From Coprinellus micaceus (Eukaryota; Basidiomycota; Agaricomycetes; Agaricales; Psathyrellaceae): 64,000 nt of DNA. Shown in pieces: positions 48,101-58,729 of this stretch (positions are counted from its first letter, which is position 1; each line of letters opens with the position of its first letter). The translations under genes and the position numbers were made by a program. The DNA is taken from contig OX596345.1 in NCBI GenBank assembly GCA_951394405.1, positions 2,628,300 through 2,692,299 of the forward strand. Direction: 5' to 3'. A model generated the notes under the pieces. The model saw nothing but the letters and a program-made list of their open reading frames with translations, searched no databases and was not told the origin of the DNA.

Positions 48101-51100
48101 TCCAGACTGGTGTTAAAAAGGATACTATCATCCCAGTAAAGGGAGGGATATTATCCTTTCTGACACTCGCTTGAACGTTGTTTCGAAACGTAGGAGCCTA
48201 CGTCGGGCCAGGGTATCGAGGGCGTACCCATAGCGTGGAGAGCAGGTCGTAGTGGGTATTCGAGTCAGAACTGTACCGCGTGTGGTTCCAGCAACAAGTC
48301 CTTCACTGCTCGTCCTTTCGTCGAGCCATGAAATCCAGTGCTCCCTACAATGGCGCAGAGAAATCTGGAGTCTGGTGCGTGTCCTTTCTTACAGTATATA
48401 GAGATTTGGGTCGACTGACCCCCGTTCCGGTAGGAAGTGAACGTCAGTATGGTCGTCCTCTCGGCCTCTAGGCCTTGGGCTCTGGTTATGTATCCCATCA
48501 GCGGATGTGCTGACATCCATTGTGCTTTCCCATGCGAAAGCGCAGTTCTCTGGCCGATGCATCGTGAAGGGTACTCGGGTTGCCCCCGGTCGTTCGACTC
48601 CGAACGTTATTGGTGCTAGAACACTTTTGTCGAGCAACCCCTTGGTATGTTTTCTACCTATCTTGACCTGTACTGCTAATCAGGTTTCTTGTCGACTCAA
48701 ATCCGGTGAACCGTCCAATTATACCGGCACTGAGTGCGATTTTCGATCTACTCACGTCGTTCAAAGCCACTGACCAACCACCGGTGCTCTTCCTTTCTAG
48801 GTTTCGCTGCGCCAGGAGTCTTCTATGATCACATTTATTCAGACATCGCAGAAGTAGAGTCGCCGTCGTCGAAGAGCTGTTGCCTGCCCTTTCAACCACC
48901 GACGCCCGACCTCTTCAATCGCTCCAAGGACACATCTGATGAAACCAGTAGCAACAGTTCAGCTGGGCAGTTACTGCGTTTACCATGTGCAAGGACGGCA
49001 CATCGAGAACCATTCGATCGCGTAGAAGACACTCCCGAGGCCGCGAGGCCGTAGGAAAGGGTAGGTGAAGTGCACTTGTGTATGATTAGTTCTTGCCGTC
49101 GTAGCGGTGAGCACGTTGCCCTTCCGTTTATCTACGGTTCCCTACCTCACCATTCTCTGTATATTTCCACGTAGTTCCGTGGTGTATATATACACCGTGA
49201 AATGCGAGGAATTTTCTCTCGAACCGCATGGCCCCTTGTGAACTGTCCTCCGCCATGCCGTGCTCCCGTTTATGCACCTTTGGAATTGTCTCTCGTAGTT
49301 TCGGGCCCCGTGCCCATTTTTCGGATGCAGGCTTCACGTAGTCGACTTGTTCTTCTTTTCCTCCGAGGCGCTCTTCATGCCAACTTGCCGTGCACACTCC
49401 AACTCGGGGAGACCGTCCGCGATACGCTGGCGATGAGAAGCAGTGAGGGAAAGAAGTCGAGGCGGCCTACGCACGTATTGGGCCGATCCGTCTCGACCTT
49501 ACAATGCAACTATCCAGGACCCCGTCCTCTATTTCCAAACCTGTGTGAAAAGCGGCTTAACGGACGGTTTCGAACATACACATTCGGGGAAAGGAATGGG
49601 GATGGCGGAATGGCACAAGGAGAGTCAGGTGAGACGAGCGATCATATATGCATGGACCTATTAGTTCTGCGCTCTTCCCGTCCAGCGCTGCGCTCCTCTC
49701 GATACGGAGGGATAGGAAAACTCCGCAGAGAGCAGAGCAGCGAGCTCCAGGCCATTGACTCGGAGAGGGTGAACTGGGAGCGTCACTTTCGACGCTAGTT
49801 CTTCCCTTTCTCAATTCGGCGCCTTGTCTCTGACTCTACTTGAACACCACTCGCACTCTTCCCTTCCTGCCTATCCTACCATAGTACGGTCCTTGCTCTC
49901 GTTCAGATGTATTGTCGATCCGATTGAATCAATGAATATATTCTCTAATTCACCAAGTCGGGATGTACAGCACTCCAGAGCGAGTGAACCAACGGCGTTC
50001 TTGGACCTTCCGTAATGTGCAACTACTTTGCATACCCGGTCGCCTCGTGGGGTGAACCATGTTTTCATGTTCTCCGTTCTCTTCTAGCCACACTACTCAC
50101 ACCGTCGATTTGAATTTCGGTCTGAGACGACAACGAAAGCACGCTGTGACTTTCTCTGACTTTCCTCGATCACCCATTTCTCTCCCTCTAAACGCCAAGT
50201 CTGTTCTGATACCTCTGGTGTCGTAACTCAACGGCTTGACATCTCAGATAGGTTTCTGCTTCCCTGGATCCCCTACGTACACTTCGGCTACTGATCCTCG
50301 CCTTTTTCGACTGTATCCAATAAGCTGGAAACGGGTACTCACAACAGCGCCTTATGGTGCACGTCGTATCCATCGTCCAATTCCCCTAATCCCTCCTTCG
50401 ATACTCTCATTTATGTTCCTCGTCCTGATCCTTCACCCGAGCGGCCAGGTAACCAAGAAGACTAGGGCACGCTAGAACGTGGACACAAGTTTTCATCGAA
50501 ATCAAACCGGGGTCGGTGCGCTCGATTATTATCATATCGGGGACTGGCGTTATGCGTCAAGTACTAGTACCTATCATGTCGTTCTAGTTACTAATGAGGA
50601 GATTGTGGGTATACGAGGCACAAGACGCATTCTACAGGGGCGTTGGTGATGTAAAGGAAGATCGGGAACGTCGGTGACAATTCGGAAACGAGATGTTGCC
50701 TACAAAAAAGAAAGGCGCGTCACCTAATCGTAGGCGAGGTTCGCGAGATAGAGGTCGAACGAAACCAAAGATGCAAGAAAGACTCCACGTTGCACGTAGT
50801 CCAAGTTGAGAGAGAGTGCGACGCTAGCAGGGACCCCGCTTCCAGTTGGGAGACTAAAGACATAAAATTGTGCCAGGGAAGAGCCGACGAATACGCTTCG
50901 AAGAACACTACTGGAAACGCACTTGAAATGACGGTTCCAACTCGGGGGTCCGACACTTCCAGCCCCTCGCACCCCCGTCGTGCGGCCACTCCGCGTGCCT
51001 GCCGCCGACGCACAGGGAAGAGGAATTCACAGAGCAAGTGTTTGTCTGTGTGGTGGCCTGGCGAAGAAGGGGAGTCAGCGATGTAAAAGGCGGTGAGCAC

Positions 51101-52419
51101 GACGACGAATCGAACGGGGATGAGCTGCGAAAGCGGAGAGGGAATCCGAATTGATATCGAGGGAGGAAACCGACAATATCTAGGTTCGAGGTGCCGAGGA
51201 ACTAGAAGGTTTTGGAATTGTGCCAGCTTGAGCGGTGGGTAGGACCGAAATCGGATCTCGATTCGACTCTCGAACACGGGCTATCCATTGAGCGTCGAAG
51301 TTTAGAGGTAGCCTGACGACGAGAGAGTGCAATACGGCGAACGCACTCTAAATCCCCCAGAACGCGAACCAAGGAAGCAAGGGCCGTTGATGGGAAGATA
51401 CGCCCAGTCGTAGGCGTGTAAGGTCGAGCGATCAGAGGCCGGGGAGGGCTAAGGCGCGAAAGAGAAGAACCGCGTATGACGCTCGGGGGTGTGAGTCGGG
51501 CGTTGATACCCCGGGATATAGTCATTTTGGGGATGAGGGCGACAGGCGGATATAGGCACTCTGAATTCCACAAACGACGTATGAATGTGAGCATTTCGGT
51601 GACGACGGACATGAATCGAACCGCTTCCAGCCGCGAAAATGGGTGATGACGGTTAGAGCTTCGAGGAAAACGAGGAGACAGAGCTCAGAAGCGACAAGAA
51701 TTGAAGTTGAGAAAGGCTTGGACTCGTGCCAGCCGATGGTACCACCAAAATGGACAGTAGGATATCACATCCGAACGCGGGCTATCCTTCGAGCGCCGAA
51801 CTGCAGATGTATCCCAACAATGAGTCCAACCCATCAAGGCCAAAAGGCAATGCGGTAAACACATAGGCCTTCCGAGGAAACGAGAGGCCCACAAGACGAA
51901 CACCCATTCGTGAACGAATGAGGCCGGGAGATCACAGGTAGGGCGTGGTTGAGAGGTGAAGGGCGGACAACACCTGTAGCGGCGAGCTGGACATTGACCC
52001 CCCGGACAGGCGGGTAGGATCGCGTAACCGTGAATAATATATTATTATGTGCCCATCGGGACTATTGCAGTGAAATCGGCGCCAAAGACGATGTTAAAAG
52101 GGAATCGAAACGGGGGAGATGACGAACGGGGAGTGAGGGATGGGATGTTGGAAAGTGGTGAAGAGGACCGGGGAGGAGGTAGGGGAGTTCGGAGACACTA
52201 CAGCGAGATATCGGAGTGAACTCGATTAGTAAACACATGGAACGATGTAAACGAGGTGATAACGCAGAGAAAAGGATGGACCACGTAGAGGTGAAGGTGA
52301 AGGAAGGAAAACGGCAGGAGGCTGCCGTCGCGAGGGTGAACGTCAAGTGAAAATATGGTTTCCTACTCACTTTCGTAACGCCTAGGGCGCCCCAAATGCC
52401 GCGCGTTCCTTCTCCTGGG
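45200..52419. other. Unassigned, repeat-bearing stretch
   Basis: No gene is supported. 45440-45490 carries the GATGGTGGTCAAGAGCAAGA version of the interspersed repeat motif. A frame at about 48802-49054 encodes FAAPGVFYDHIYSDIAEVES after a CTTTCTAG acceptor, with a Ser/Asp-rich tail, and may be a terminal exon of an unknown gene. Long frames elsewhere on both strands overlap one another without motifs. Confidence 0.3.
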
Positions 52420-53197
52420 TCAAGGCTGCACCTCCTCGAGCTTCGGATCGCGATAGAACCGCTTGAGTAATTCGGCGGCGTACATTCCTCTTGAATCGGT
52501 CGTCGAAGTCGGTCGATTGGGGTGTGCGGTCCAATCAACGAGGTGGATCGGACGTTCGGTGTGCAAGGTCGCGAACGCAAGGAAGACCTCTGGTGCACCG
52601 AGAAGGACAGGCTTGAAACCGTCTATGAAAGAGCGATGGAAGAGGGAGAGGGGGAGCGAGGGGTGTAAAGCTGTATATCAGCTCTTCAGCTGGATAGGAA
52701 AGCATGAGTCAGATATGGGATGGTAATCGACCGATTACGCACAGTGAATACCGCCTCCATCCCACAATGTCAGCGCCCTGCCCTGCTCCATCCTGACCGA
52801 GATGGTCGTGGCGGTGGAGACGGAACCTAGGAAGGGCCGCGCTTTTCCACTCCATCTGCCCAAGGGACGTAGGTGGAGGGGCGATCGAGGGAGTGTTTGG
52901 GGGACAGGGTGAAAGGCGATCTAAGCGAATTCAGGTTCTGCACTACGCTGGTCACCGAGACGCGCTGGAAGGCGAAGTAAGATCGTCTAGGCATACCTCG
53001 CAGTCAACAGGACGAGGTAGCCTCGACGACGGGTAGCCCGTAGTCCTCTCGTCGTCCGCGAAGGTGTTGTTGGAACTCGGCTCGCGTCGAAGCGCGGTGG
53101 AGACGGAGGGAGGCCGGCCGGACGCACGGGGCAAGCCCACGCGGTGCGGTGGGAATGCGAAGTTGATGCAAGGCGTGCAGGGCTTTGGCTCCAACAC
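52420..53197 (-). CDS. Candidate multi-exon gene, unrecognised (start unresolved)
   Basis: On the minus strand three frames join in phase: at least 53197-52997, 52920-52743 and 52622-52420, with introns of 76 and 120 bp bounded by GTATGC/TTAG and GTGCGT/ATAG. The last two exons encode a coherent stretch including GSVSTATTISVRMEQGRALT, then GFKPVLLGAPEVFLAFATLH and IHLVDWTAHPNRPT, ending YRDPKLEEVQP and TGA. Third positions are mostly C or G, as in the oxidase gene. The first exon frame is open rightward past 53197 but shows no ATG there, so the start is unresolved. No domain is recognised and function is unknown. Phase agreement across two introns is the main support; chance open frames in GC-rich DNA are the main alternative. 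Confidence 0.4.
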
Positions 53198-55140
53198 CGA
53201 CGATGAGGAAGATGGGCTTCGACTCCAGCGAGGAGGAAGGCACGAGGAGAGACACTGTGCGTAAGAGCGTTATAGCGTCTTTCATTTCTTGTCTGTGCCG
53301 GTGCCTTGGATCTAGGCTCGATCTCTATCCACTTGGCTGATCGCTATCTCTCCTTCTTGACGCTATCTCCGACGAGGACGAGGACGATGACTTCTCTGCG
53401 TCCCCAAGGTTCTTCTCTATGTCGTTGACTCTCCTCGGCACTTTCGATCCACTGGCGTACTGCTCTAGAGGACACGGCGTTCCTACCTGGACTCTCAATA
53501 CGACTACTCTTTCCCCGCGGTCGACTATTCTTTCCTCGCGCTGAACATTTTCCAGTACCCACACAATCGACACGCCTCCCCACTCCCTCTCAATTCCATC
53601 CTCAGTTCCCGTTCCCATCCACGCCAGGCGCTTTGCTCGACGACAGCTTCTACCCCAACCAGAACGAGGGCATGGGGAGAGATGCTGCGTGCATTTCAGT
53701 GCGGCGTCACGCGTCGTAGGGTGTCCTTCTTCAGTTCTTCTCGTCTTCTGCGCCGCGTCGACGAGCAGGATCTGGCCTCGATCTCCGACAACGCCGAAAT
53801 CTTTCTTCTTTGACGATCGAGGGATACGGACGTTCGAGCGTCTACGCGCCGACGTCTCGTCTCTGGTTACAATATATCTTGATCAAGCAATCTCTATCGC
53901 CGGCGTCTCAAAACGCTTCGACTCTTCGTCGCGCTCAGGATAACGGATTTCCACTGGGTATCAACGCATCGACCGCCTCCTCCCTCCCCTCATAGACCCT
54001 CGACACCTCCATCGTTCCGGGGTGACCTCGTGATCGAGGCGTACTGCGAGACGCTTTTGTTGTCAGGGGTTGCGGGGGGTGGGACGCGTGCGTATGTACA
54101 TTCGTACATCGTCGCGGTTCTCGAGCCCTCGCTCTCAGGTATATCAATCCTCCTTTTCCGTCTGTCGTCTCTCTCACCCGACGTCCACTCAACACCGGCA
54201 CTTCGACGCACGCCCCACTCCCTCTCACCGCCGTCCTCACTCCCCGTCCACGTCCGCGCTCTCTATATCGAGGGCTCTGCACGTCTTACGCTTGGGATTG
54301 TGAGATAAGAAACTGGAGGGAGTGGTGAGCGTGTTCGTTCGTGCGTTTATCGTTGTTATATCTCTCTCGTTTTGTTCTGGTGTCTACCTCGCCTCGACGT
54401 AGACTTCCCCTCTATCTCGTCTCGATGTGGACTTCTCCCCTCGGCTGGATCGCCCACTGTACGCATTCGACCGTCTTTCGATTCGGTCTTCTCTACGTTC
54501 AGCGAATGCCGACCCCCCGAACCGCATCACCCCTCCCATCTAACGGACCCTCTCACTCCGTACTCCCAGATCGAGCTCGTTCGACGTTAACGAGGGGTAT
54601 TGAGAGACGCTGTGATGGAACGGCCGTCACTATGGGAGGGAAGGGCGCGGGCAAGCGTTTGTGGGTCGATCTTGCTTTTCTCTCTCATCCAGCGTTCGCC
54701 CAATCAACACCGACACTTCGACTCCCTACCCACTCCCTCCCGACACCGCTCTCACTCCCCGCCCCGTCCGCCCTCTCTTTAGAGTGGCCTTGGCGTCGGA
54801 CGCTTGGGATTGAACTCGTGGAATTGAGGGGAGTGGTGAGCGCGTTCGTTTGTTCGTTCGTGCCTCTAATAGAGCAGTCTCTCTTGTTCTGTTCTGATCT
54901 CTACCTCGTCTCGATGCGGACTTCTCTCCTCTATCTCATCTCGATGCCGAATTATCTCCTCGGCCGGATCGGCGACTACGTGCGTTCGTGTACTCTATCG
55001 ACCTCGCTTTCTCTCGACCCACGTCCTCAGCCAATGTCGACGCACCTCGACTCCCTCATCCCTATCCTTATTCCACCCACATACGGACTCTGTCTGTCAC
55101 CCAAACGGCGACCGGCCGGACCCTGTCGGAGGGGCTCTCC
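53198..55140. other. GC-rich stretch containing a tandem duplication of about 500 bp
   Basis: 54170-54480 and 54680-55000 are direct, diverged copies: both contain AACACCG.CACTTCGAC, CACTCCCTC.C, ACGCTTGGGATTG, GGGAGTGGTGAGCG and a TCGATG.GGACTTCTC run. The 269-codon frame over them (54341-55150) is a by-product of this composition and is not called as a gene. From 53340 to 53820 several frames are open on both strands; none can be chosen. Confidence 0.45.
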
Positions 55141-55141
55141 C

Positions 55142-55205
55142 TTTAGATAGACGCCATCCCCCCTTAGATAGACGCCACCCCCCCTATAGACAGACGCCAG
55201 GCATC
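55142..55205 (+). repeat. Minisatellite of about 21 bp, three units
   Basis: Three imperfect copies of TTAGATAGACGCCA(T)CCCCCC. The GACGCCA and C-run pattern resembles ACGCAGACACCCTCCCCCTT in the 178-bp repeats at 39.0-39.6 kb, suggesting the two repeat regions are related. Confidence 0.6.
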
Positions 55206-55229
55206 CGGCGGGTCCGGAGGTCGTCGGCG

Positions 55230-55750
55230 GGCATTGCCCAAAGGCCTAACCACCCCTAATGGGTCGTGCTCGTCGTCTCTCCCGCCTTTGCTCATCGTCA
55301 CCGCCCTTGCTCGTCGTCGTCGTCATCACCTGCCTTCCGCCCTCCGCTCATTGTTCCCCGCCAACACGCCCGTCATCAACGCGTCACCGCCACTACACCT
55401 AACTCGCCATCAACGTCGTCGACGCGTCCTCATCGCCGATCCACCCCTTGCTCATCGTCACTGCCGCCGTCAACGCGTCTTCACCATCAATTCACCCCTG
55501 CTCATCGTCGCGCCCCGCCGTCAACGCGTCACCATGGCTGATCGCCTTCCGCTCATCATCACCACCACACCTCTCGACACGTCGTCGCCCTTCATCATCG
55601 CGCCCCGCCCTCGACGCGTCTTCACCACGGCTCTTGACGCGTCCTCGCCGTTCATCAATCGTTGCTCATCGTCACACCCGCCCTCAACGCGTCTTGCTCA
55701 ACCTTCATGCATTCCCGCTCGCTCACCACACCCAATCCCGTTCGATTCTC
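55230..55750 (+). repeat. CGTCAC/CATCGTC-rich repetitive tract
   Basis: Repeats variants of GCTCATCGTCACCGCC and CGTCAACGCGTC many times. The 194-codon frame through it is low-complexity and not called. It is similar in style to 39240-39470. Confidence 0.55.
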
Positions 55751-55794
55751 GACCACGCCCAACGTCAAATCCTAGGATACGTCTACGCATGTCG

Positions 55795-56445
55795 TTTTCT
55801 CGTTGGGCGATGTCCTGAAAACCCACGTATGTCGACTTTCTGCGCACACTTAGGGCACTAATGATCTATTTAGGGCGTCCTTCCAACCAGCTACGCTCAT
55901 TGTCTTGAGCCCGCCTAACCCTAAACATAGCATACAGCCCTTCTTAACCTCCCTCTCTACCTGCGACGTGGCAAGCTAGTACAGTAGATAGTCCTTACCA
56001 GCTCGCTCTGTACTTGCATAGACACAATTGAATACACCCCGTTGACGCCCGTCTGGCTGTCTACCTACCACCACACATCCTCGTTAGGCGGTGTCCTGAA
56101 AACCCGCGCACGTCTCGTTCCTCTACACAGCCTATCCTCTCCCCAACGCATGCTCAACACTCAACCCTGCTCGTCACTCACCACATCCCCAGTGACGGCT
56201 CGTGTACATTCACCCTTAGGGGTGAATATCAAGCCCGCCTAGTATCAAATTGTAGCATACAGCGTCCTACCCATTCACTTTTCATCTGGCCAACTTCTGA
56301 CGTGGCAAACGGTGAGGACAGAGCTCGCGTGGCTCATACTCCCTTGCATAGCGTAGACTCTCCTCCTTCGCATAGCGTAGAGGCTCGACATGTACACTTA
56401 TAGACAGCCTTGAATACCCCTTGTTGACGCTTCCCTCACTGTTCC
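55795..56445 (+). repeat. Subtelomeric tandem repeat of about 300 bp, two diverged units
   Basis: Unit 1 (about 55798-56060) and unit 2 (about 56082-56445) share, in order, TCGTT(G/A)GGCG.TGTCCTGAAA, CAAGCCCGCCTA or GAGCCCGCCTAA, TAGCATACAG, GACGTGGCAA, CTTGCATAG, TTGAATAC.CC and TTGACGC. Unit 2 also contains GCATAGCGTAGA twice. The GACGTGGCA motif recurs in the promoter of tandem gene C. Confidence 0.65.
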
Positions 56446-56493
56446 GCTGTGAGATTCAAGCCCGCGCTGCCGACTACTCGTTCGAGGACCGCG

Positions 56494-56509
56494 CCTCTAC
56501 ATGTAGAGG
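56494..56509. promoter_or_regulatory. Perfect 16-bp palindrome, possible 3' flank of a lost family member
   Basis: CCTCTACATGTAGAGG is a perfect palindrome. The core CTAC(A/G)TGTAG followed by GAAGTCAA lies 10-20 bp after the stop codons of genes A (58552-58561) and B (60338-60347). Sequence after this copy (GAGCTCACC, then TTGATCGGCG) also resembles the 3' flank of B. Confidence 0.45.
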
Positions 56510-56810
56510 TGAGCTCACCGAAAGGGTTACTTGATCGGCGATTGTCACTGGTGCTCTGGTGAAAACTATATATCTTTAATACAAATAACACCCTAAGCAT
56601 CGTCTCTGTAAACTCGCCCAAGAGGGATCCCGTTTGCGAACATTTTCGAGTGGCAGGGTTGAGGCAGATCGCATGGGGGATATTCCCTCTCACAACTCAT
56701 CGATGAGACGACCTCAATATTCTCTACCGTGAACGCCGTCATCATGAGACAGCAGTACTCTCACCTCTACCATTCCGAACCTTCTTCCCCCTCTCGCCTC
56801 CTCCCCCCCC

Positions 56811-56870
56811 AAATAAGCGCCCAGGGAACGCCGAGGCCGAGCCACGTGCAGTGACGTCACATGCCCCTAG
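56811..56870 (+). promoter_or_regulatory. Promoter block of tandem gene A
   Basis: AAATAAGCGCCCAGGGAACG, then the E-box CACGTG (56843-56848) and palindrome TGACGTCA (56852-56859), a CRE/ATF-type bZIP site, then CATGCCCCTAGG, about 85 bp before the ATG. The same order occurs before gene B and, with changes, before C and D. A 16-T run follows at 56877-56892. Confidence 0.7.
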
Positions 56871-56942
56871 GTTGAGTTTTTTTTTTTTTTTTCATCCTTC
56901 GATCTCTCTTGTTTCTTCACCGCTTGGAGTGACACGTTCATC

Positions 56943-58541
56943 ATGCCTCGCTCTCTACGCCGACCTGGTGTATCGCAGTTCCCTCTCAATCAAGATTTGT
57001 GGTCGCAAGTGGGACGGCAGGCGGAACCCAAGGACGCACTCGCGCTTGCATGGGTATGTCGTCCATCGGGTTCTGGGCTCTGCTCATACCTAAAATTTCC
57101 AGACATGCCGGGCTATTCGACAAGTAGTCAATACAAGGTCGATCTGGACGGAGATTCTCCTGAAGATGTGCTACAAGTACGGGATCATCTACGCTACCTA
57201 CCCCACAAACGACATGTCGCAGAAAGAGATTCAGCAAGCGGCGTGCCGACCAGAGACCTGGGCGCAACTTGTTGAACGTCGACACGGCCGCTACTACCCA
57301 ACGTTCCAGGGTCGTGTTCCGAGAGAGGGTCAAAGGTGGTCCACGCAAAAGCCCTATTTCCAACGCTTGACATCGGGGGGACGCTACTTTGTCGAGGCGG
57401 TTTCGCCGCAGCAGCAAGATACCAGACTCAAGATCTGGGACCTTGGGATCCCTGGGCGCGCCGATCGCCAGCCTGGGCCAGTCGTCCTCGCTTCGAGAGT
57501 GCTGGAGGATACGAACGGTGCGGTCATGGTCTCGTGTTGTTCGACCCCAGACTTGATCCTTGTCGCGTCGACGTGGCAACTCTCTAAGCGAAACTACAAG
57601 TACGTTTCTCTCTCTCTCTCTCTCACTCTCTCGCCTTTGGATTGACCGTAAGATTAGATGTGTTATATTCTCCGTCTCTCCCGAAGAAACCAACCCAGCC
57701 TACAATCAAATCGCCGAGTTGACCTTTCAACCCCGGGAAAGGGTCGTCGGTTGCCTCCTCACCGACCGCTACGTGCTCTTCCGTCTCGCCATGCCGCACC
57801 TCATTTTGTGGGACTACAACAACCAACATCTTAGAAAGTGGAGGGCGGTCGAGTCGGATGACACTTGCCACGTACGTCGTCGTTTCGTCCACCGAAACGT
57901 CCCACCCACTCATACTTACTGCGCAGGTCCTCGCGCTCCACGACGCCGTCATCATGACCTCTTGTTTGCGAGAGCAGATCATGTTGTGGTCGGTCGACAA
58001 TATCCTTGAAGATCCACGAGAAGACCACCTCCCTCTCACCACACTTCGTGTCATGAACGCTAGCCACACTATTCCTTACCCTTGGCCCGAAGCCCCCCAA
58101 GACTGCGAACCCTTGCGCCGACCCATGCAGCACAGCCAAGCGCACCGAATGTACAACATGGATTGGAAGCGGCCTCTTAACCCTACGCTCGCGAATCCTG
58201 TTGTCTTCAGTGTTCTCTTCAAGTCTGGTACACGTTCGTTTACCGTCATCGTCAAGAAAGTCGGGGAGGGCCTCCAGCTCATCGTTGATCCTATCCGTCG
58301 GAGCGGCAAGATCATCACTTCCTTCACGGGCACGATCCAACAAGGGCTTAGGGTGGTCGTTATGCAAAAGCAGGAGCTGGTTGGAGGAGGGCGTGTTATC
58401 ACAGAGACCTGTTGTCTTCGTGGTTCTATTCATTCAGGTTTGAACTCGTTGTACTTTTGCCCTTTATCTGGACGCGCGATCTTTGGTAGCATCGAGCCCC
58501 ATCTTGTGCCTATATACGCTTGTTGCGATGTATTACCCTAG
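56943..58541 (+). CDS. Tandem family gene A: F-box-like protein with WD/propeller-like body
   Basis: Four exons (56943-57053, 57103-57599, 57658-57871, 57927-58541; introns 49, 58 and 55 bp) encode 478 residues. Residues about 14-60 form an F-box-like helix set (DLWSQVGRQAEPKDALALAW, continuing across intron 1 into TCRAIRQVVNTRSIWTEILL), the pattern by which F-box proteins contact SKP1 in SCF ubiquitin ligases. The body contains WD-style blades (LKIWDLGIPG; LILWDY) and a conserved C-terminal block (FCPLSGRAIFGS, ending YACCDVLP) shared with B-D. It probably acts as a substrate-recruiting adaptor; substrates are unknown. It is the most centromere-proximal intact copy and is transcribed toward the telomere. 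Intron 2 carries a (TC)n tract. Family membership is certain from the paralogues; the F-box assignment is by pattern and should be tested. Confidence 0.85.
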
Positions 58542-58551
58542 CTATATACCT

Positions 58552-58561
58552 CTACGTGTAG
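58552..58561. promoter_or_regulatory. Palindrome-like element after gene A
   Basis: CTACGTGTAG followed by AAGTCAAAT, starting 10 bp after the stop codon. The matching element after gene B is CTACATGTAG followed by AAGTCAAGT. It may be a 3'-end processing or RNA structure signal. Confidence 0.4.
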
Positions 58562-58603
58562 AAGTCAAATCGCAGAGAATGGTATTCGATCACCCTCCCC
58601 CCG

Positions 58604-58662
58604 AATAAGCGCCCAAGCAACGGCGAGGCTCAGGCACGTGCAGTGACGTCACATGCCCCTGT
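58604..58662 (+). promoter_or_regulatory. Promoter block of tandem gene B
   Basis: GAATAAGCGCCCAAGCAACG, CACGTG at 58635-58640, TGACGTCA at 58644-58651 and CATGCCCCTG, 78 bp before the ATG. It is nearly identical in order and spacing to the block before gene A. Confidence 0.75.
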
Positions 58663-58729
58663 TAATTTCTTTTTCTGTTCTTTTTACCTCTTTGCGCTGT
58701 GTTGCCACGTCTCGCGTTATACATCGACC

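Noticed and set aside
23234..53000. Numerous 60-120-codon frames with protein-like composition in GC-rich intergenic DNA
   Set aside because: Equally plausible frames exist on both strands at the same places; without phase-consistent introns, a paralogue or a motif they cannot be separated from chance.
54341..55818. 269- and 194-codon frames before the subtelomeric repeats
   Set aside because: They follow tandem duplications and low-complexity CGTC-rich DNA; no conserved frame between the duplicate copies.
55910..55930. Interstitial telomere repeat (TAACCCTAAA)
   Set aside because: Only about one and a half units with no neighbouring repeats; too short to be meaningful.
57560..58009. Frames running through intron 3 of genes A and B as separate genes
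   Set aside because: They are the exon 3 frame continued into the intron; all four paralogues have matching splice sites there. Intron retention remains possible and is noted as a finding.
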